Assembly: GCF_003010955.1 (NCBI RefSeq)
Contig: NZ_PGGO01000010.1
Location: 1-64,000 of the forward strand
Reading direction: 5' to 3'
DNA length: 64,000 bases
From: Phyllobacterium brassicacearum
Lineage (GTDB): Bacteria; Pseudomonadota; Alphaproteobacteria; Rhizobiales; Rhizobiaceae
Below, piece after piece: positions 54,824-63,052 of this stretch (position 1 is the stretch's first letter; every line of letters starts with the position of its first letter). The notes beneath the pieces are model-generated. The model worked only from the letters and a program-made list of their open reading frames with translations. It was not told the origin of the DNA and searched no databases. The translations under genes were made by a program, and so were the position numbers.

Positions 54824-55588
54824 ATGGCCCGGCCAAACTACGAAAATCCGATCCTGGTTTTTCTGGGTCCGACCCTCCGGCTGGCGGACGCTCAATCCGT
54901 GCTTGACGCGGTTTATCTGCAACCTGCGGCCCAAGGCGATATTCTGCTCGCGGCCCATGCGTTTCGTCCACGGGCGATGGTATTGATAGACGGACAATTC
55001 GAAGACAGACCCCCTGTCCGGCACAAGGAAATCCAATGGGCAATGGCGCAGGGCATCGTCATGATCGGCGCCGCGAGCATGGGAGCGTTGAGGGCAGCGG
55101 AAATGTGCGCCCTCGGCATGGTCGGTGTGGGACTGATTTACCGTTGGTACCGGCGGTGGCTACTCGCGCCGGATGATGCAGTGGCGGTTCACTCGGCACC
55201 GGCAGAGCTGGGGTTCCTCCCCCTGACAGACTCGTTGATTGACCTCCAGCGAACGTTCTCCAGTCTCATGCGCCACAGTGTCATCTCGCCGGCGGAACGC
55301 AATAAGCTCAGCGCGATTGCGAGGGAGATCAATTTTCGTGACCGTACGCTAGTAGCCGTGCTACGTGCTGCGGATTGGGGCCCTGGGAGGTATTCGGAAG
55401 TTCAACAAGGCCTGATTGCCCAAAAACGAGCTGACGCCGTGCTCGCACTAAAGTTGGCACCATTAATATCTGTGAATACTAATCATAAAGAATTACATGA
55501 GTGGATATCAACTAATACTTTTGATCGAGACCTTACTGCGTCTGGCATTGACAAAAGCCTGTTATACAATTATAAATTTAATGTATAG
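54824..55588 (+). CDS. tfuA: TfuA-like protein, YcaO partner
   Basis: A 254-residue TfuA-family protein: ILVFLGPTLRLADAQSVL, VLIDGQFEDRPPVRHKEIQWAM and the hallmark MIGAASMGALRAAEMCALGMVGVG. TfuA was named from trifolitoxin genes and, with YcaO, supports thioamide formation, probably in sulfur delivery. ATG 54824 follows GAGGA and the YcaO stop by eight bases. The last 50 codons are conspicuously AT-rich (NYKFNV end), unlike the first part, a sign of recent joining or foreign origin. The next gene follows after about 30 bases. Confidence 0.85.
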   Translation: MARPNYENPILVFLGPTLRLADAQSVLDAVYLQPAAQGDILLAAHAFRPRAMVLIDGQFEDRPPVRHKEIQWAMAQGIVMIGAASMGALRAAEMCALGMVGVGLIYRWYRRWLLAPDDAVAVHSAPAELGFLPLTDSLIDLQRTFSSLMRHSVISPAERNKLSAIAREINFRDRTLVAVLRAADWGPGRYSEVQQGLIAQKRADAVLALKLAPLISVNTNHKELHEWISTNTFDRDLTASGIDKSLLYNYKFNV

Positions 55589-55618
55589 TTGTGGGGCTAT
55601 TCTTCCCAAAAGAGTTAT

Positions 55619-56809
55619 ATGGCGATGGCTGTGCTTGAAAACACTGCCCGTGAACGTACGGCAGCGCGCGTGGGCACGCGATTCTGGATTTTTCCGCAGC
55701 CTCCGTTTATTGCGGGCTACGAACAGCCGGACCGCGTTTGGCTTTCAATATTGCCCGATGAGATCAGCGATGGTCCCAGCGACATATCAATGTATGTTGC
55801 AGATCCGCTCTTCGACAAAGAGCCATATGGTTTCGCCCGATTGCCCCCTTTTGAAGGAGCAAGGCGCGCGCCGGTGAGGCCGGGGCCGGACCGGCATTTT
55901 GATAATATTGACACGCGCTCCAGGGCATTTCTTGGCGTTCACGCCTATGCGTGCGTTCATTTCATACTCGACATCTGGAGGAGCTATCTCGGTCATCGCG
56001 TCCAGTGGTTCTTTCAGGAAACCCTACCGAAGCTTGAAATTGTCCCTCTTGTCGATTGGAGAAATGCCCAGGCCGGTTACGGATTTCTGGAGTTAGGTTA
56101 TTCGAAAGTCGGCGGTGTCACGCGCCCATATGCGCTGAATTTCGACACCATTGCTCACGAAGTCGGGCACTTGATCGTTTTCTCGGAGATGGGGGTTCCA
56201 GGAACGACATCGCGCGAAGCCGAATACTTCCCGTTCTCTGAAGCCTTTTCGGACCTTGTGTCACTCATTTCGTTCTTGCATTTCGATTCTGCGATCGATC
56301 GGCTGCTGCGGCGAACGAGGGGCAATCTATTGCTCTACAACGAACTTAACCGATTTGCAGAAACGAGCCCGGAAACGCAGATCCGTCTCGCAACCAATTC
56401 CCGGCGAATGTCCGACGTTACCCGCGAAGTCCATGATCGCGCACTCCCGTTCATAGGTGCCATATTCGACAGTATTGTCGAATTGTATCATCGCGAACTG
56501 GTGGCAAACGGCTGCGCTGACAAGCGACTTCTGGAGACCGATCTGCGCGAGCTGACACTGGACGAATTTGACCGGTTTCGCCAGGTGACCGAGGACGCCT
56601 TCAGCTTGAAGCCGCTGTTTTTCAAGTTGGCGCTCATCAATGCCCGAGATGCCGTAGGCGGCGCACTCGCGCAGTCGTTGCGGACCATTGATCCGACCAC
56701 TCTGCACCTTGATCAGGCCGCAAGCGCCATCATTGCAGCAGCAGACGGAAGGACCGCCGAAAGGCTGGAAGCAAATTTTGCATGGCGTGAAATTATCGGC
56801 TCGAGATGA
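55619..56809 (+). CDS. Gluzincin-type zinc metallopeptidase
   Basis: A 396-residue protein with the zinc motif TIAHEVGHLIVFSEMG (His180, Glu181, His184) and a downstream SEAFSDLVSL whose Glu208 matches the third ligand of the M4/thermolysin-like NEAxSD motif. No signal peptide is seen, so it should act in the cytoplasm. The ATG at 55619 has AAAGAG five bases upstream; TTG 55589 directly follows the TfuA stop and is less likely. In a YcaO-TfuA operon it may be the leader peptidase or maturation protease for a modified peptide. I do not recognise a named subfamily. Confidence 0.72.
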   Translation: MAMAVLENTARERTAARVGTRFWIFPQPPFIAGYEQPDRVWLSILPDEISDGPSDISMYVADPLFDKEPYGFARLPPFEGARRAPVRPGPDRHFDNIDTRSRAFLGVHAYACVHFILDIWRSYLGHRVQWFFQETLPKLEIVPLVDWRNAQAGYGFLELGYSKVGGVTRPYALNFDTIAHEVGHLIVFSEMGVPGTTSREAEYFPFSEAFSDLVSLISFLHFDSAIDRLLRRTRGNLLLYNELNRFAETSPETQIRLATNSRRMSDVTREVHDRALPFIGAIFDSIVELYHRELVANGCADKRLLETDLRELTLDEFDRFRQVTEDAFSLKPLFFKLALINARDAVGGALAQSLRTIDPTTLHLDQAASAIIAAADGRTAERLEANFAWREIIGSR

Positions 56810-56834
56810 GCCTCAACGGAAGGGGGAATGGAAG

Positions 56835-57548
56835 ATGAGCAAATCATATGGAAATCCGAGCGTCGGGCCCGGTCCAGTTCAAGGTCGAGGTCTGCCAGAT
56901 GACCTCGATTACAGTTCCTATAATCCAAGTCAGGTCCTGTTATACGGCCGCCCTGCGCTCCCGCTTACAATAGAGAGCGACAGGTACCTTGAAGAGAAGG
57001 TTAAAAAACTGCTCGATAAGAACGCAATAATCAACGAAAAATTTTCCGAAATTAAATCCGAAATTGGAGACATTATAGAGGAACTCATTAGGCTGTATCA
57101 TGAGCGCCTCGGAAAAGAATTCACTTCAGGTGTATTTGGGCAGACAATTACTCTAGCAATATTTGATGGCACAGAAATAGTATCTCTTCCGATAGACATT
57201 AAACTTCCGATGGAAACGTCAAAAGGAGGAAGATATATTAAAAGTATCGGTGTAATATATGGCTATGCTTACGAAGGTCATTGCTACAAATTGCCGAAAC
57301 CACAGATTATGTTTTTACCGGATCGAGCTCGAAACATCCGAGTCGGCGACTTCGATTGCGATTGTGGCTACGATCCGGAGCTCGGCTATGCCGTATGGCA
57401 AATCGACAAGCTTGAGCGGGTCGTAGCATTGGATGTTCGGTCGGATGATCTCAAAACACTCGTTCTGGACGAAAACATACCCGGTCGCCGGTCGCCCCAG
57501 GCATATGCCCAATCAATGCTATTGGCGCCGCAGCGGCAGCACGATTAG
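56835..57548 (+). CDS. Unrecognised 237-residue protein, candidate substrate of the YcaO system
   Basis: No family recognised. The N-terminus is Gly/Pro-rich (SVGPGPVQGRGLPDD); residues about 48-95 form a charged amphipathic helix (YLEEKVKKLLDKNAIINEKF, SEIKSEIGDIIEELIRLY); the middle is beta-rich. Three Cys occur at 150 (GHCYKL), 175 and 177 (DFDCDCGYD). The central coding part, 57000-57260, is strongly AT-rich compared with neighbours. ATG 56835 has GGAAGGGGGAATGGAAG upstream; the frame opens earlier at 56688 inside the peptidase gene. It ends the five-gene set, so it could be the modified protein, a binding scaffold or an immunity factor. Confidence 0.6.
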   Translation: MSKSYGNPSVGPGPVQGRGLPDDLDYSSYNPSQVLLYGRPALPLTIESDRYLEEKVKKLLDKNAIINEKFSEIKSEIGDIIEELIRLYHERLGKEFTSGVFGQTITLAIFDGTEIVSLPIDIKLPMETSKGGRYIKSIGVIYGYAYEGHCYKLPKPQIMFLPDRARNIRVGDFDCDCGYDPELGYAVWQIDKLERVVALDVRSDDLKTLVLDENIPGRRSPQAYAQSMLLAPQRQHD

Positions 57549-57651
57549 TCGACGTGACTGCGACGGCACTGACGTGACCCCGGACAATCCACGCCTTATG
57601 GTGTTGGTGGCGGCAAGTTTGCGTATGCGATCAACGGCCGGGTGAAAGCAG

Positions 57652-58426
57652 TCAATAACCGAGCATGTTCTTGATACCATGCCACGCCTGATCCTTGGCT
57701 TGTATGAACGGCGGCGGCGCCAGTGTTTCCGGGGGAAGGTTTCGGCGCTGCCCATCTGGTACCAGAGTAAGCATGCGTATCTCGCCGTCAGTGTAGTAAC
57801 GGCTTCCCTCTCCATTGCGCCCATTGAGGGTCGGGCCGACCCCAGAGACCAAGTATATCGCTTCAACCATGCCGGCGTTTGAGAGGCTGGTTGAGAAAAA
57901 ATCGCGTTCGGCATCGATGTCAGGATCGATCTCGTGTGTAACCTGGCCCGTATATTCACTAAGCCCAACACTCTTGTCGAAGGTCGCAGAGCCAAGCCAG
58001 ACTGGACGCTGTTCCACCCCCGTTTGCAGAACCCTCCATAACCGGACGTGATGACGTTGACGGGCACTGGTGCCAACAGGCTTTTCATAAGCAAGGTCCT
58101 CGCGCCTCCCGTCATAAAAGAGCGAACTGACAGGAGCCGCGTCATACGGGCGGTCCAGGACCACACTTCCTATGATGTCGATGCTCGAACGGAGTGTAAT
58201 CGGATCAGCCGGATACCAATCGCCCGCGTGCATGGCACGAATGATGTCTTCGCGGTCGCCTATCAGCCCGACGTTGAGCGGATCGCCGGGGATACCTCTC
58301 TCCGTATTGGTTACCATCGGGTGCCTGGCAAGATCCGGCTGTCGCTCAGGCTGCCGGAAGCACAACGTATGCTAGAATGACATAGACAGAGGCGACAACC
58401 GCAACGCTTACGAACAGACGCTTCAT
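57652..58426 (-). pseudogene. LssY C-terminal domain protein, frameshifted
   Basis: The open frame from TTG 58365 encodes an LssY_C domain: GIPGDPLNVGLIGDREDIIRAM, DWYPADPITL, DRPYDAAPVSSLFYDGRREDLAYEKP and RQRHHVRLW. An ATG at 58426 begins a proper hydrophobic leader (MKRLFVSVAVVASVYVILAY, then VVLPAA) but meets TGA at 58348-58346; the domain continues in the next frame as ERQPDLARHPMV. A small deletion or insertion near 58350 therefore separates the leader from the domain. It is either a recent pseudogene, a sequencing error, or a leaderless protein. The function of LssY_C is not established. Confidence 0.6.
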
Positions 58427-58671
58427 GGCTTACCTCACAACTCCGAAGGGCTCTCCAAGATGCGTTCGATCGGCTGCCTGGCGCGGAGATAGCTATGATA
58501 TTCGCACATCATTCAAGACAGGGACACCGCCGATCATTGTCCAGTAGGACCCGAGAAGACTTCATTGTCTGCCTGGTATAACGCGCCGAATATTTGCGGT
58601 CGTCAGCAACGCGTTGCCACCAGGCCAGTCCGGCTGTATGTGATTTATCCATCGATAGCCTGGACCCTCGC

Positions 58672-59781
58672 ATGACCGCTCGTCCCTTGCCGATCCACAC
58701 CTACTTGATCCCGATCGGATCCCTCGTTCTTGCTGTCGGGATCCGTCTCGTTGGTTTTCCCATGGGGCACGAATATCCGGTATTGAGTATCGTGGTCTCC
58801 TTACTCGCCATCTGCATACTGCTTACGACGGTCTTCATCGTTCTCCAGCATGCGGAAGTCTTGGCTATACGCCTTGGCCAGCCGTACGGAACATTGCTTC
58901 TCACATTTGCCGTTACCACGGTCGAAGTTTCAATCATTGTGTCGATGATGCTGCACGGGGAGAACAATCCAACTCTTGCCCGAGAGTCGGTATTTTCGAC
59001 GGTCATGATCGTTTGCGCCGGCGTCGTGGGTCTTTGTCTCACACTGGGCGGCCTGCACCACCACCAGCAGGAGCTGAAACGGCAAGGTACGAGTGCAATT
59101 CTTTCTGTCCTGACTGCGCTGACAATCCTGACGCTCGTCCTGCCCAACTTCACTCTCGCTGCGGCGCCGGGTACTTTTTCTCCTGTGCAGCTTGTCTTCG
59201 TCAGCTTCTGTTCAATCCTGCTTTATGGGAGCTTTGTCTTCGCGCAAACTGTAAGACATCGCGATGATTTTCTGGATGACGGCCGCCCCGGTGGAGATCA
59301 TGCAAGTCACGGTATTTCTGGAGAGGCCAATTGGGGAAACGCCGCTCTGCTCCTCATTGGCCTAATTGGGATCGTCCTTCTGGCCGAGCAGGTTGCAACT
59401 GGCGTAGAAGACGGCCTCGCGGCTCTTCAATTTCAACAGACCGACGCAGTTGTCGGCGCCTTTATCGCAACACTCGTGCTCCTGCCGGAGGCACTCTCAG
59501 CCATTCGAGCCGCCCTGATCAACGAGCTGCAACGCAGCCTCAATATCGCACTTGGCTCGGCGCTCGCAACCATTGGGTTGACCATTCCTGCGGTAGGCAT
59601 GGCCAGCGTTTTAACCGGCCGCGAGCTTACTCTCGGCCTTACACCGGGCGATTCGGTGCTTCTGGCTTTGATCCTCTCAATCAGCATTCACAGCTTCGGG
59701 ACTGGTCGAACAACCGTTCTGACCGGGCTCGTCCATCTGGTGGTGTTCATTGCCTTCCTGTTGTTGATCGCGTTTCCCTGA
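58672..59781 (+). CDS. chaA: Ca2+/H+ (Na+/H+) antiporter, ChaA type
   Basis: A 369-residue CaCA-superfamily exchanger with about 11 membrane segments. The two alpha repeats are seen as LLLTFAVTTVEVSIIVSMMLHG (acidic Glu in TVEVS) and ATLVLLPEALSAIRAALINELQRSLNIALGSALATIGLTIPAV. The loop between carries His-rich HHHQQE and a DDFLDDGRPGGDH acidic stretch. It exports Ca2+ or Na+ against protons. ATG 58672 starts MTARPLPIHTYLIPIG. It stands alone, divergent from the LssY_C gene. Confidence 0.87.
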   Translation: MTARPLPIHTYLIPIGSLVLAVGIRLVGFPMGHEYPVLSIVVSLLAICILLTTVFIVLQHAEVLAIRLGQPYGTLLLTFAVTTVEVSIIVSMMLHGENNPTLARESVFSTVMIVCAGVVGLCLTLGGLHHHQQELKRQGTSAILSVLTALTILTLVLPNFTLAAAPGTFSPVQLVFVSFCSILLYGSFVFAQTVRHRDDFLDDGRPGGDHASHGISGEANWGNAALLLIGLIGIVLLAEQVATGVEDGLAALQFQQTDAVVGAFIATLVLLPEALSAIRAALINELQRSLNIALGSALATIGLTIPAVGMASVLTGRELTLGLTPGDSVLLALILSISIHSFGTGRTTVLTGLVHLVVFIAFLLLIAFP

Positions 59782-59927
59782 ACACACGTGTCTCGCTGGC
59801 CCCTCCTGGGTTTACATAACGGATTGGCAATTGTTTACCGCTACAAGAATCAAGTGAAATCACTGACGTGGACGGATGCTCATCTGCCTTCGGCCATGTC
59901 GGTCGCGCAATTCTGTAGAGCTCTGTC

Positions 59928-60269
59928 ATGCCGCCTTCCGGAAGGGATACGAAAAAGGAAAAACGGACCGAGGAACGCAAGCGAACGAGGCTGCGCTCAG
60001 GCAAGCTCGTAACGCTCAGCGGCCAGTTCCTGACCGAGTGTCATTTCCATAACCTTGCGGGTGGCGGTGCCAGGATCAGGATTATGACCCAGTGTGTCAT
60101 ACCGGATCGCTTTTGGCTGTTTGACGATCAGTATTGCGGCGCCTTGATCACCGAAATCGTCTGGCGCAATGGTTCCGATTTCGGCGTGCGCTTTGTTCAT
60201 GATCCAGGCGTCGCTCCCCTGAACGACACCACCCTGAACACGCTGGCGGGCAAGTATTACTCACTGTAG
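59928..60269 (+). CDS. PilZ-domain cyclic di-GMP receptor
   Basis: A 113-residue single-domain protein. The c-di-GMP motif RxxxR is seen as ERKRTRLRSG and the second motif as FHNLAGGGARIRI (N-x-A/S-x-x-G). The rest fits a beta barrel (FGVRFVHD). It is convergent with the flagellar operon and ends 31 bases from it. A role in c-di-GMP control of motility is an inference. The ATG at 59928 gives the basic N-terminus. Confidence 0.75.
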   Translation: MPPSGRDTKKEKRTEERKRTRLRSGKLVTLSGQFLTECHFHNLAGGGARIRIMTQCVIPDRFWLFDDQYCGALITEIVWRNGSDFGVRFVHDPGVAPLNDTTLNTLAGKYYSL

Positions 60270-60300
60270 TGAGAGCTCCATCTCCGGGGTGTATGAGCCG

Positions 60301-60774
60301 CTACGGCCGCTCAAGCCCTTTGGTATTCTGGTCTCGAATCTCTTTTGACGTGATGTAGTTGAATTGCTCGACCAGGAGGTCTTGCACCAGCGGCTTTGGA
60401 AACCGCGCGTTGACCCCGTCGATAATCGACTTCTTGACGTCATCGAACTTGATTTTCTGCACGTCCTTCGTGTCCGAAAAATGCCCATAGAACTGCCGAA
60501 AAACTTCATCGTTGATAAAATAAGCCACCGGCACATCCATGGCATCTTTGGCGCCCTTGTCGAGAGTATAGGCGAGCTGGGAAACGACATATCCCTGGAC
60601 AGTCCCGCCGACAATAATGGGAACACTGAAGACCTCGGTCTTGCCAACGTCGAGTGCTTCCTTGGCCACCGGTGCGGATACGGCCGCTGTTGCTGTGTTT
60701 TGCCAAACCGCGAAATACAGCGATCCGAGAGCAACCGCGCAAATCCAGAGGCCGATCAGCGCAATTCGGATCAT
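60301..60774 (-). CDS. Membrane-anchored protein of the flagellar cluster, function unknown
   Basis: A 157-residue protein with one N-terminal membrane anchor (IALIGLWICAVALGSLYFAVW) and a periplasmic domain (EVFSVPIIVGGTVQGYVVSQLAYTL, FINDEVFRQFYGHF). It overlaps the flgN stop by four bases (ATGA), so it is translated with it. It resembles conserved hypothetical proteins at the end of rhizobial flhA-fliR operons. Its action in flagellar assembly or regulation is not known to me. Confidence 0.7.
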   Translation of the reverse strand: MIRIALIGLWICAVALGSLYFAVWQNTATAAVSAPVAKEALDVGKTEVFSVPIIVGGTVQGYVVSQLAYTLDKGAKDAMDVPVAYFINDEVFRQFYGHFSDTKDVQKIKFDDVKKSIIDGVNARFPKPLVQDLLVEQFNYITSKEIRDQNTKGLERP

Positions 60775-61223
60775 GCGCCTTGCCCGTTCCTAACCTGGTC
60801 GACGGTGTATGTGCCGTCAGCCTCCTGCGTTTCAAGGGCATTGCGGATGATGCCTGCCAGCTCTGTAACCGCGCGCAAATGCAATTTGATGGCATCGCAA
60901 TTGCGATCAAGTTTCTTGCGTAGATTGTCGAGAACCGGTTGCAGCGATTTAAGCGCGAGCGCGTCAACAGTTTTTGCTGCCTTGCTCATCGCTTTGTTGA
61001 AGTCGCGCAAGCCGCGGCTCTTGTGCGCATTAATGTCAACAAGATCGACAGTCTGGCCATCGAGGAGCAATCGCGTTTCCCGCTCGACGACTTCTTCCAG
61101 CCGCCGGATTGCGACAAGGACAGGCTCAAGCGCAGGTTCATGCCGGGGAGCGGTTGGAATGTGTTCGATCATTGTGCCATCGTTCAGGTTATCGTTCATT
61201 GAATCCATTTCCATTTCCTCCAA
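60771..61223 (-). CDS. flgN: Flagellar chaperone FlgN-like
   Basis: A 150-residue, largely helical protein. The core LEPVLVAIRRLEEVVERETRLLLDG with INAHKSRGLRDFNKAM matches FlgN, which protects hook-associated proteins FlgK and FlgL and delivers them to the export gate. It follows flgJ by 11 bases. The first residues are acidic and may start a few codons later. Confidence 0.72.
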   Translation of the reverse strand: MEEMEMDSMNDNLNDGTMIEHIPTAPRHEPALEPVLVAIRRLEEVVERETRLLLDGQTVDLVDINAHKSRGLRDFNKAMSKAAKTVDALALKSLQPVLDNLRKKLDRNCDAIKLHLRAVTELAGIIRNALETQEADGTYTVDQVRNGQGA

Positions 61224-61234
61224 TCTTTTCGGCC

Positions 61235-61825
61235 TCAGCTCTGTCTGGTTTCTTCAACGTTTTCCGTTGCTTTTAATTGTTTTTGGATCAGTTGCCGTTC
61301 GATCTGGTACAAAATGACGTTTGAATCGCGCTCATGAATATGATTCTGATCATTGAAAATTGCCGGTGTCGCAGGGTCGTATATTGCCGCCTCCGATTTC
61401 GCTTTCTTTTCGCTTTGCACTTGCAGCATACGTGCAACGCCGATGCCGCCGGCATCGCTCATCTTGTTTGCGATGGCTTCCGCCATCATGGATTTCCAGT
61501 AATCACCAGCGACGCCCTGGCCGAATACCGCCTGGTTATCGCCGGTAAACATCGATTCAATGAACGATTGCAGCATGAACGCTTCAAACTTCTTGAACGA
61601 TGGGTTCGGCGCTTCACTGGACTTGCCGGCGGAATCGATTGCCAACCCGGTCTGCTGCATCGAAGAAAAATTATCGCGAGACAACTGCATCTGTGCGGCT
61701 ACCCGAGCGGACGCGATACTGCGCAACTTTTCGACGGAAGCCCGCAAAGTGTCCGGATCCGCCGCCATGGCGACATCCAGTATAAGGTCGGAAGGTGGGC
61801 TAATGGCCATTGATTGCTGCCGCAT
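61235..61825 (-). CDS. flgJ: Flagellar rod-binding protein FlgJ (short rhizobial form)
   Basis: A 196-residue protein lacking the muramidase domain of enteric FlgJ. The rod-binding motif is KFEAFMLQSFIESMF with DYWKSMMAEAIANKMSDAGGIGVARML. It caps and helps assemble the rod in the periplasm. A second in-frame ATG at 61810 is an alternative start. It follows the FliJ-like gene with a gap of about 60 bases. Confidence 0.82.
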   Translation of the reverse strand: MRQQSMAISPPSDLILDVAMAADPDTLRASVEKLRSIASARVAAQMQLSRDNFSSMQQTGLAIDSAGKSSEAPNPSFKKFEAFMLQSFIESMFTGDNQAVFGQGVAGDYWKSMMAEAIANKMSDAGGIGVARMLQVQSEKKAKSEAAIYDPATPAIFNDQNHIHERDSNVILYQIERQLIQKQLKATENVEETRQS

Positions 61826-61885
61826 TCTGATTCATGACCTGCACTCTAATCGCCCAAACTTACGGGAGGCTTGAGCCACGCCCGG

Positions 61886-62287
61886 TCAAATCGCATGTTT
61901 GGCAAGCAAATGACCGACGTGCTCGTCAATCTCCATCGCTTCTTCGGTTCGCAACGACGCTCGTTCAAAAGCACTGAGCCGATTATTCAGGATATCGAGC
62001 ATCCGTGACACTTTAAGAAGATCGCGGGTCTCTCCTGCAATGTGCGCCGATAACTGCGTCTGCAGTATTTTGTTCGCATCCAGGCGCCTTATGATGATAT
62101 GCACAGGAACAAAGCTGGCGTTGCCCTCGAACTGCTCGTCCTGCATCTTGAACAATGTGCCGTTCTCCTCTTCCATCACCGCAAACTGCGCGTTGAGGCG
62201 CGACAGTTCCATCTCATGGCGAGTCCTGGCGAGTTTCTGCAATCTGATCATACTGCGATAGGCGGTCCGGACATTTCCCGTCATCAC
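61886..62287 (-). CDS. FliJ-like coiled-coil flagellar protein
   Basis: A 133-residue, almost entirely helical protein (MIRLQKLARTRHEMELSRL, then RRLDANKILQTQLSAHIAGE). Size and position between fliR and flgJ match a small conserved protein in rhizobial flagellar operons, perhaps functioning as a FliJ- or chaperone-type component. The first Met directly overlaps the fliR end. Assignment rests on position and coiled-coil character. Confidence 0.6.
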   Translation of the reverse strand: MMTGNVRTAYRSMIRLQKLARTRHEMELSRLNAQFAVMEEENGTLFKMQDEQFEGNASFVPVHIIIRRLDANKILQTQLSAHIAGETRDLLKVSRMLDILNNRLSAFERASLRTEEAMEIDEHVGHLLAKHAI

Positions 62288-63037
62288 TTAAAAACTCCTG
62301 AGATACGTACCGGCTTCATTTGTAAAAAACCGCAACAGGTCTGGCATGCTGAAGTAGAGCAGCATCAGTCCCCCGGCGAGAACAAACGGCATTGAGATGA
62401 AGTAAACCGGTATGGCTGGCGTAAGTTTGTTGATCAGCCCCACCGCGATGTTGACCACAACCGCAAAGACGATGAACGGGGCGGCTATGCGGATCGTGCT
62501 GAGAAACGCCTTTGACAAGGTGTCGGTGAAATTGACCATGGCAGTTGCCGGTTGGAAAATTCCGTCCACCGGAATTGCCGAATAGGAGGAGAGCAGCGCC
62601 CGGAACACTTCGAGGTGGAGATCTGAAACGAAGAACAGGCACAGTGCGGACAAGGTTACGATACTGGCGATGGCTGCCTGTGGTTCGTCCGCTTCGATCG
62701 CAGCGGCGGCCGCGCCCGAATAGCCGGTCGCCATGGCAATCGCGTTCGCCATGAACTGGAGCGCCCAAAAATAGATCCGCGCCAGGATACCAATGAGCCC
62801 GCCAACAATGATCTCAACGATGATGAGGCGCATCAGCACGAGCGGAGCTGCTTTTGCTACCGGAGCAACCTGCGTGAGCACGAGCGGAACAACCATGAGC
62901 GAGCAGGCGAGCGCAAGGAAAAGCCGGACCTGCATGGGAATGCGCGGGTTCGATATTCCCGGCACAATCAGCAGGCAGGCACCGACCCGCGCAAAAACCA
63001 GAAAGGCAGTGATGATTGTATCGTTCAGGGGCGGCAT
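62288..63037 (-). CDS. fliR: Flagellar export apparatus protein FliR
   Basis: A 249-residue membrane protein with about six hydrophobic segments. Typical features are FARVGACLLIVPGISNPRIPMQVRLFLALA, GYSGAAAAAIEADEPQA and ALINKLTPAIPVYFISMPFVLAGG-like VGLINKLTPAIPVYF. FliR forms part of the export gate with FliP, FliQ and FlhB. It follows flhA by 15 bases in the same operon. Confidence 0.9.
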   Translation of the reverse strand: MPPLNDTIITAFLVFARVGACLLIVPGISNPRIPMQVRLFLALACSLMVVPLVLTQVAPVAKAAPLVLMRLIIVEIIVGGLIGILARIYFWALQFMANAIAMATGYSGAAAAAIEADEPQAAIASIVTLSALCLFFVSDLHLEVFRALLSSYSAIPVDGIFQPATAMVNFTDTLSKAFLSTIRIAAPFIVFAVVVNIAVGLINKLTPAIPVYFISMPFVLAGGLMLLYFSMPDLLRFFTNEAGTYLRSF

Positions 63038-63052
63038 TAGGAGGTCACAGCC

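Noticed and set aside
57519-58166. 215-codon minus-strand frame overlapping the LssY_C gene
   Set aside because: Out of frame with the LssY_C domain, basic and motif-free.
58672-59781. ChaA antiporter as part of the YcaO operon
   Set aside because: It is more than 1 kb away, separated by a minus-strand gene, and is a common stand-alone housekeeping transporter.
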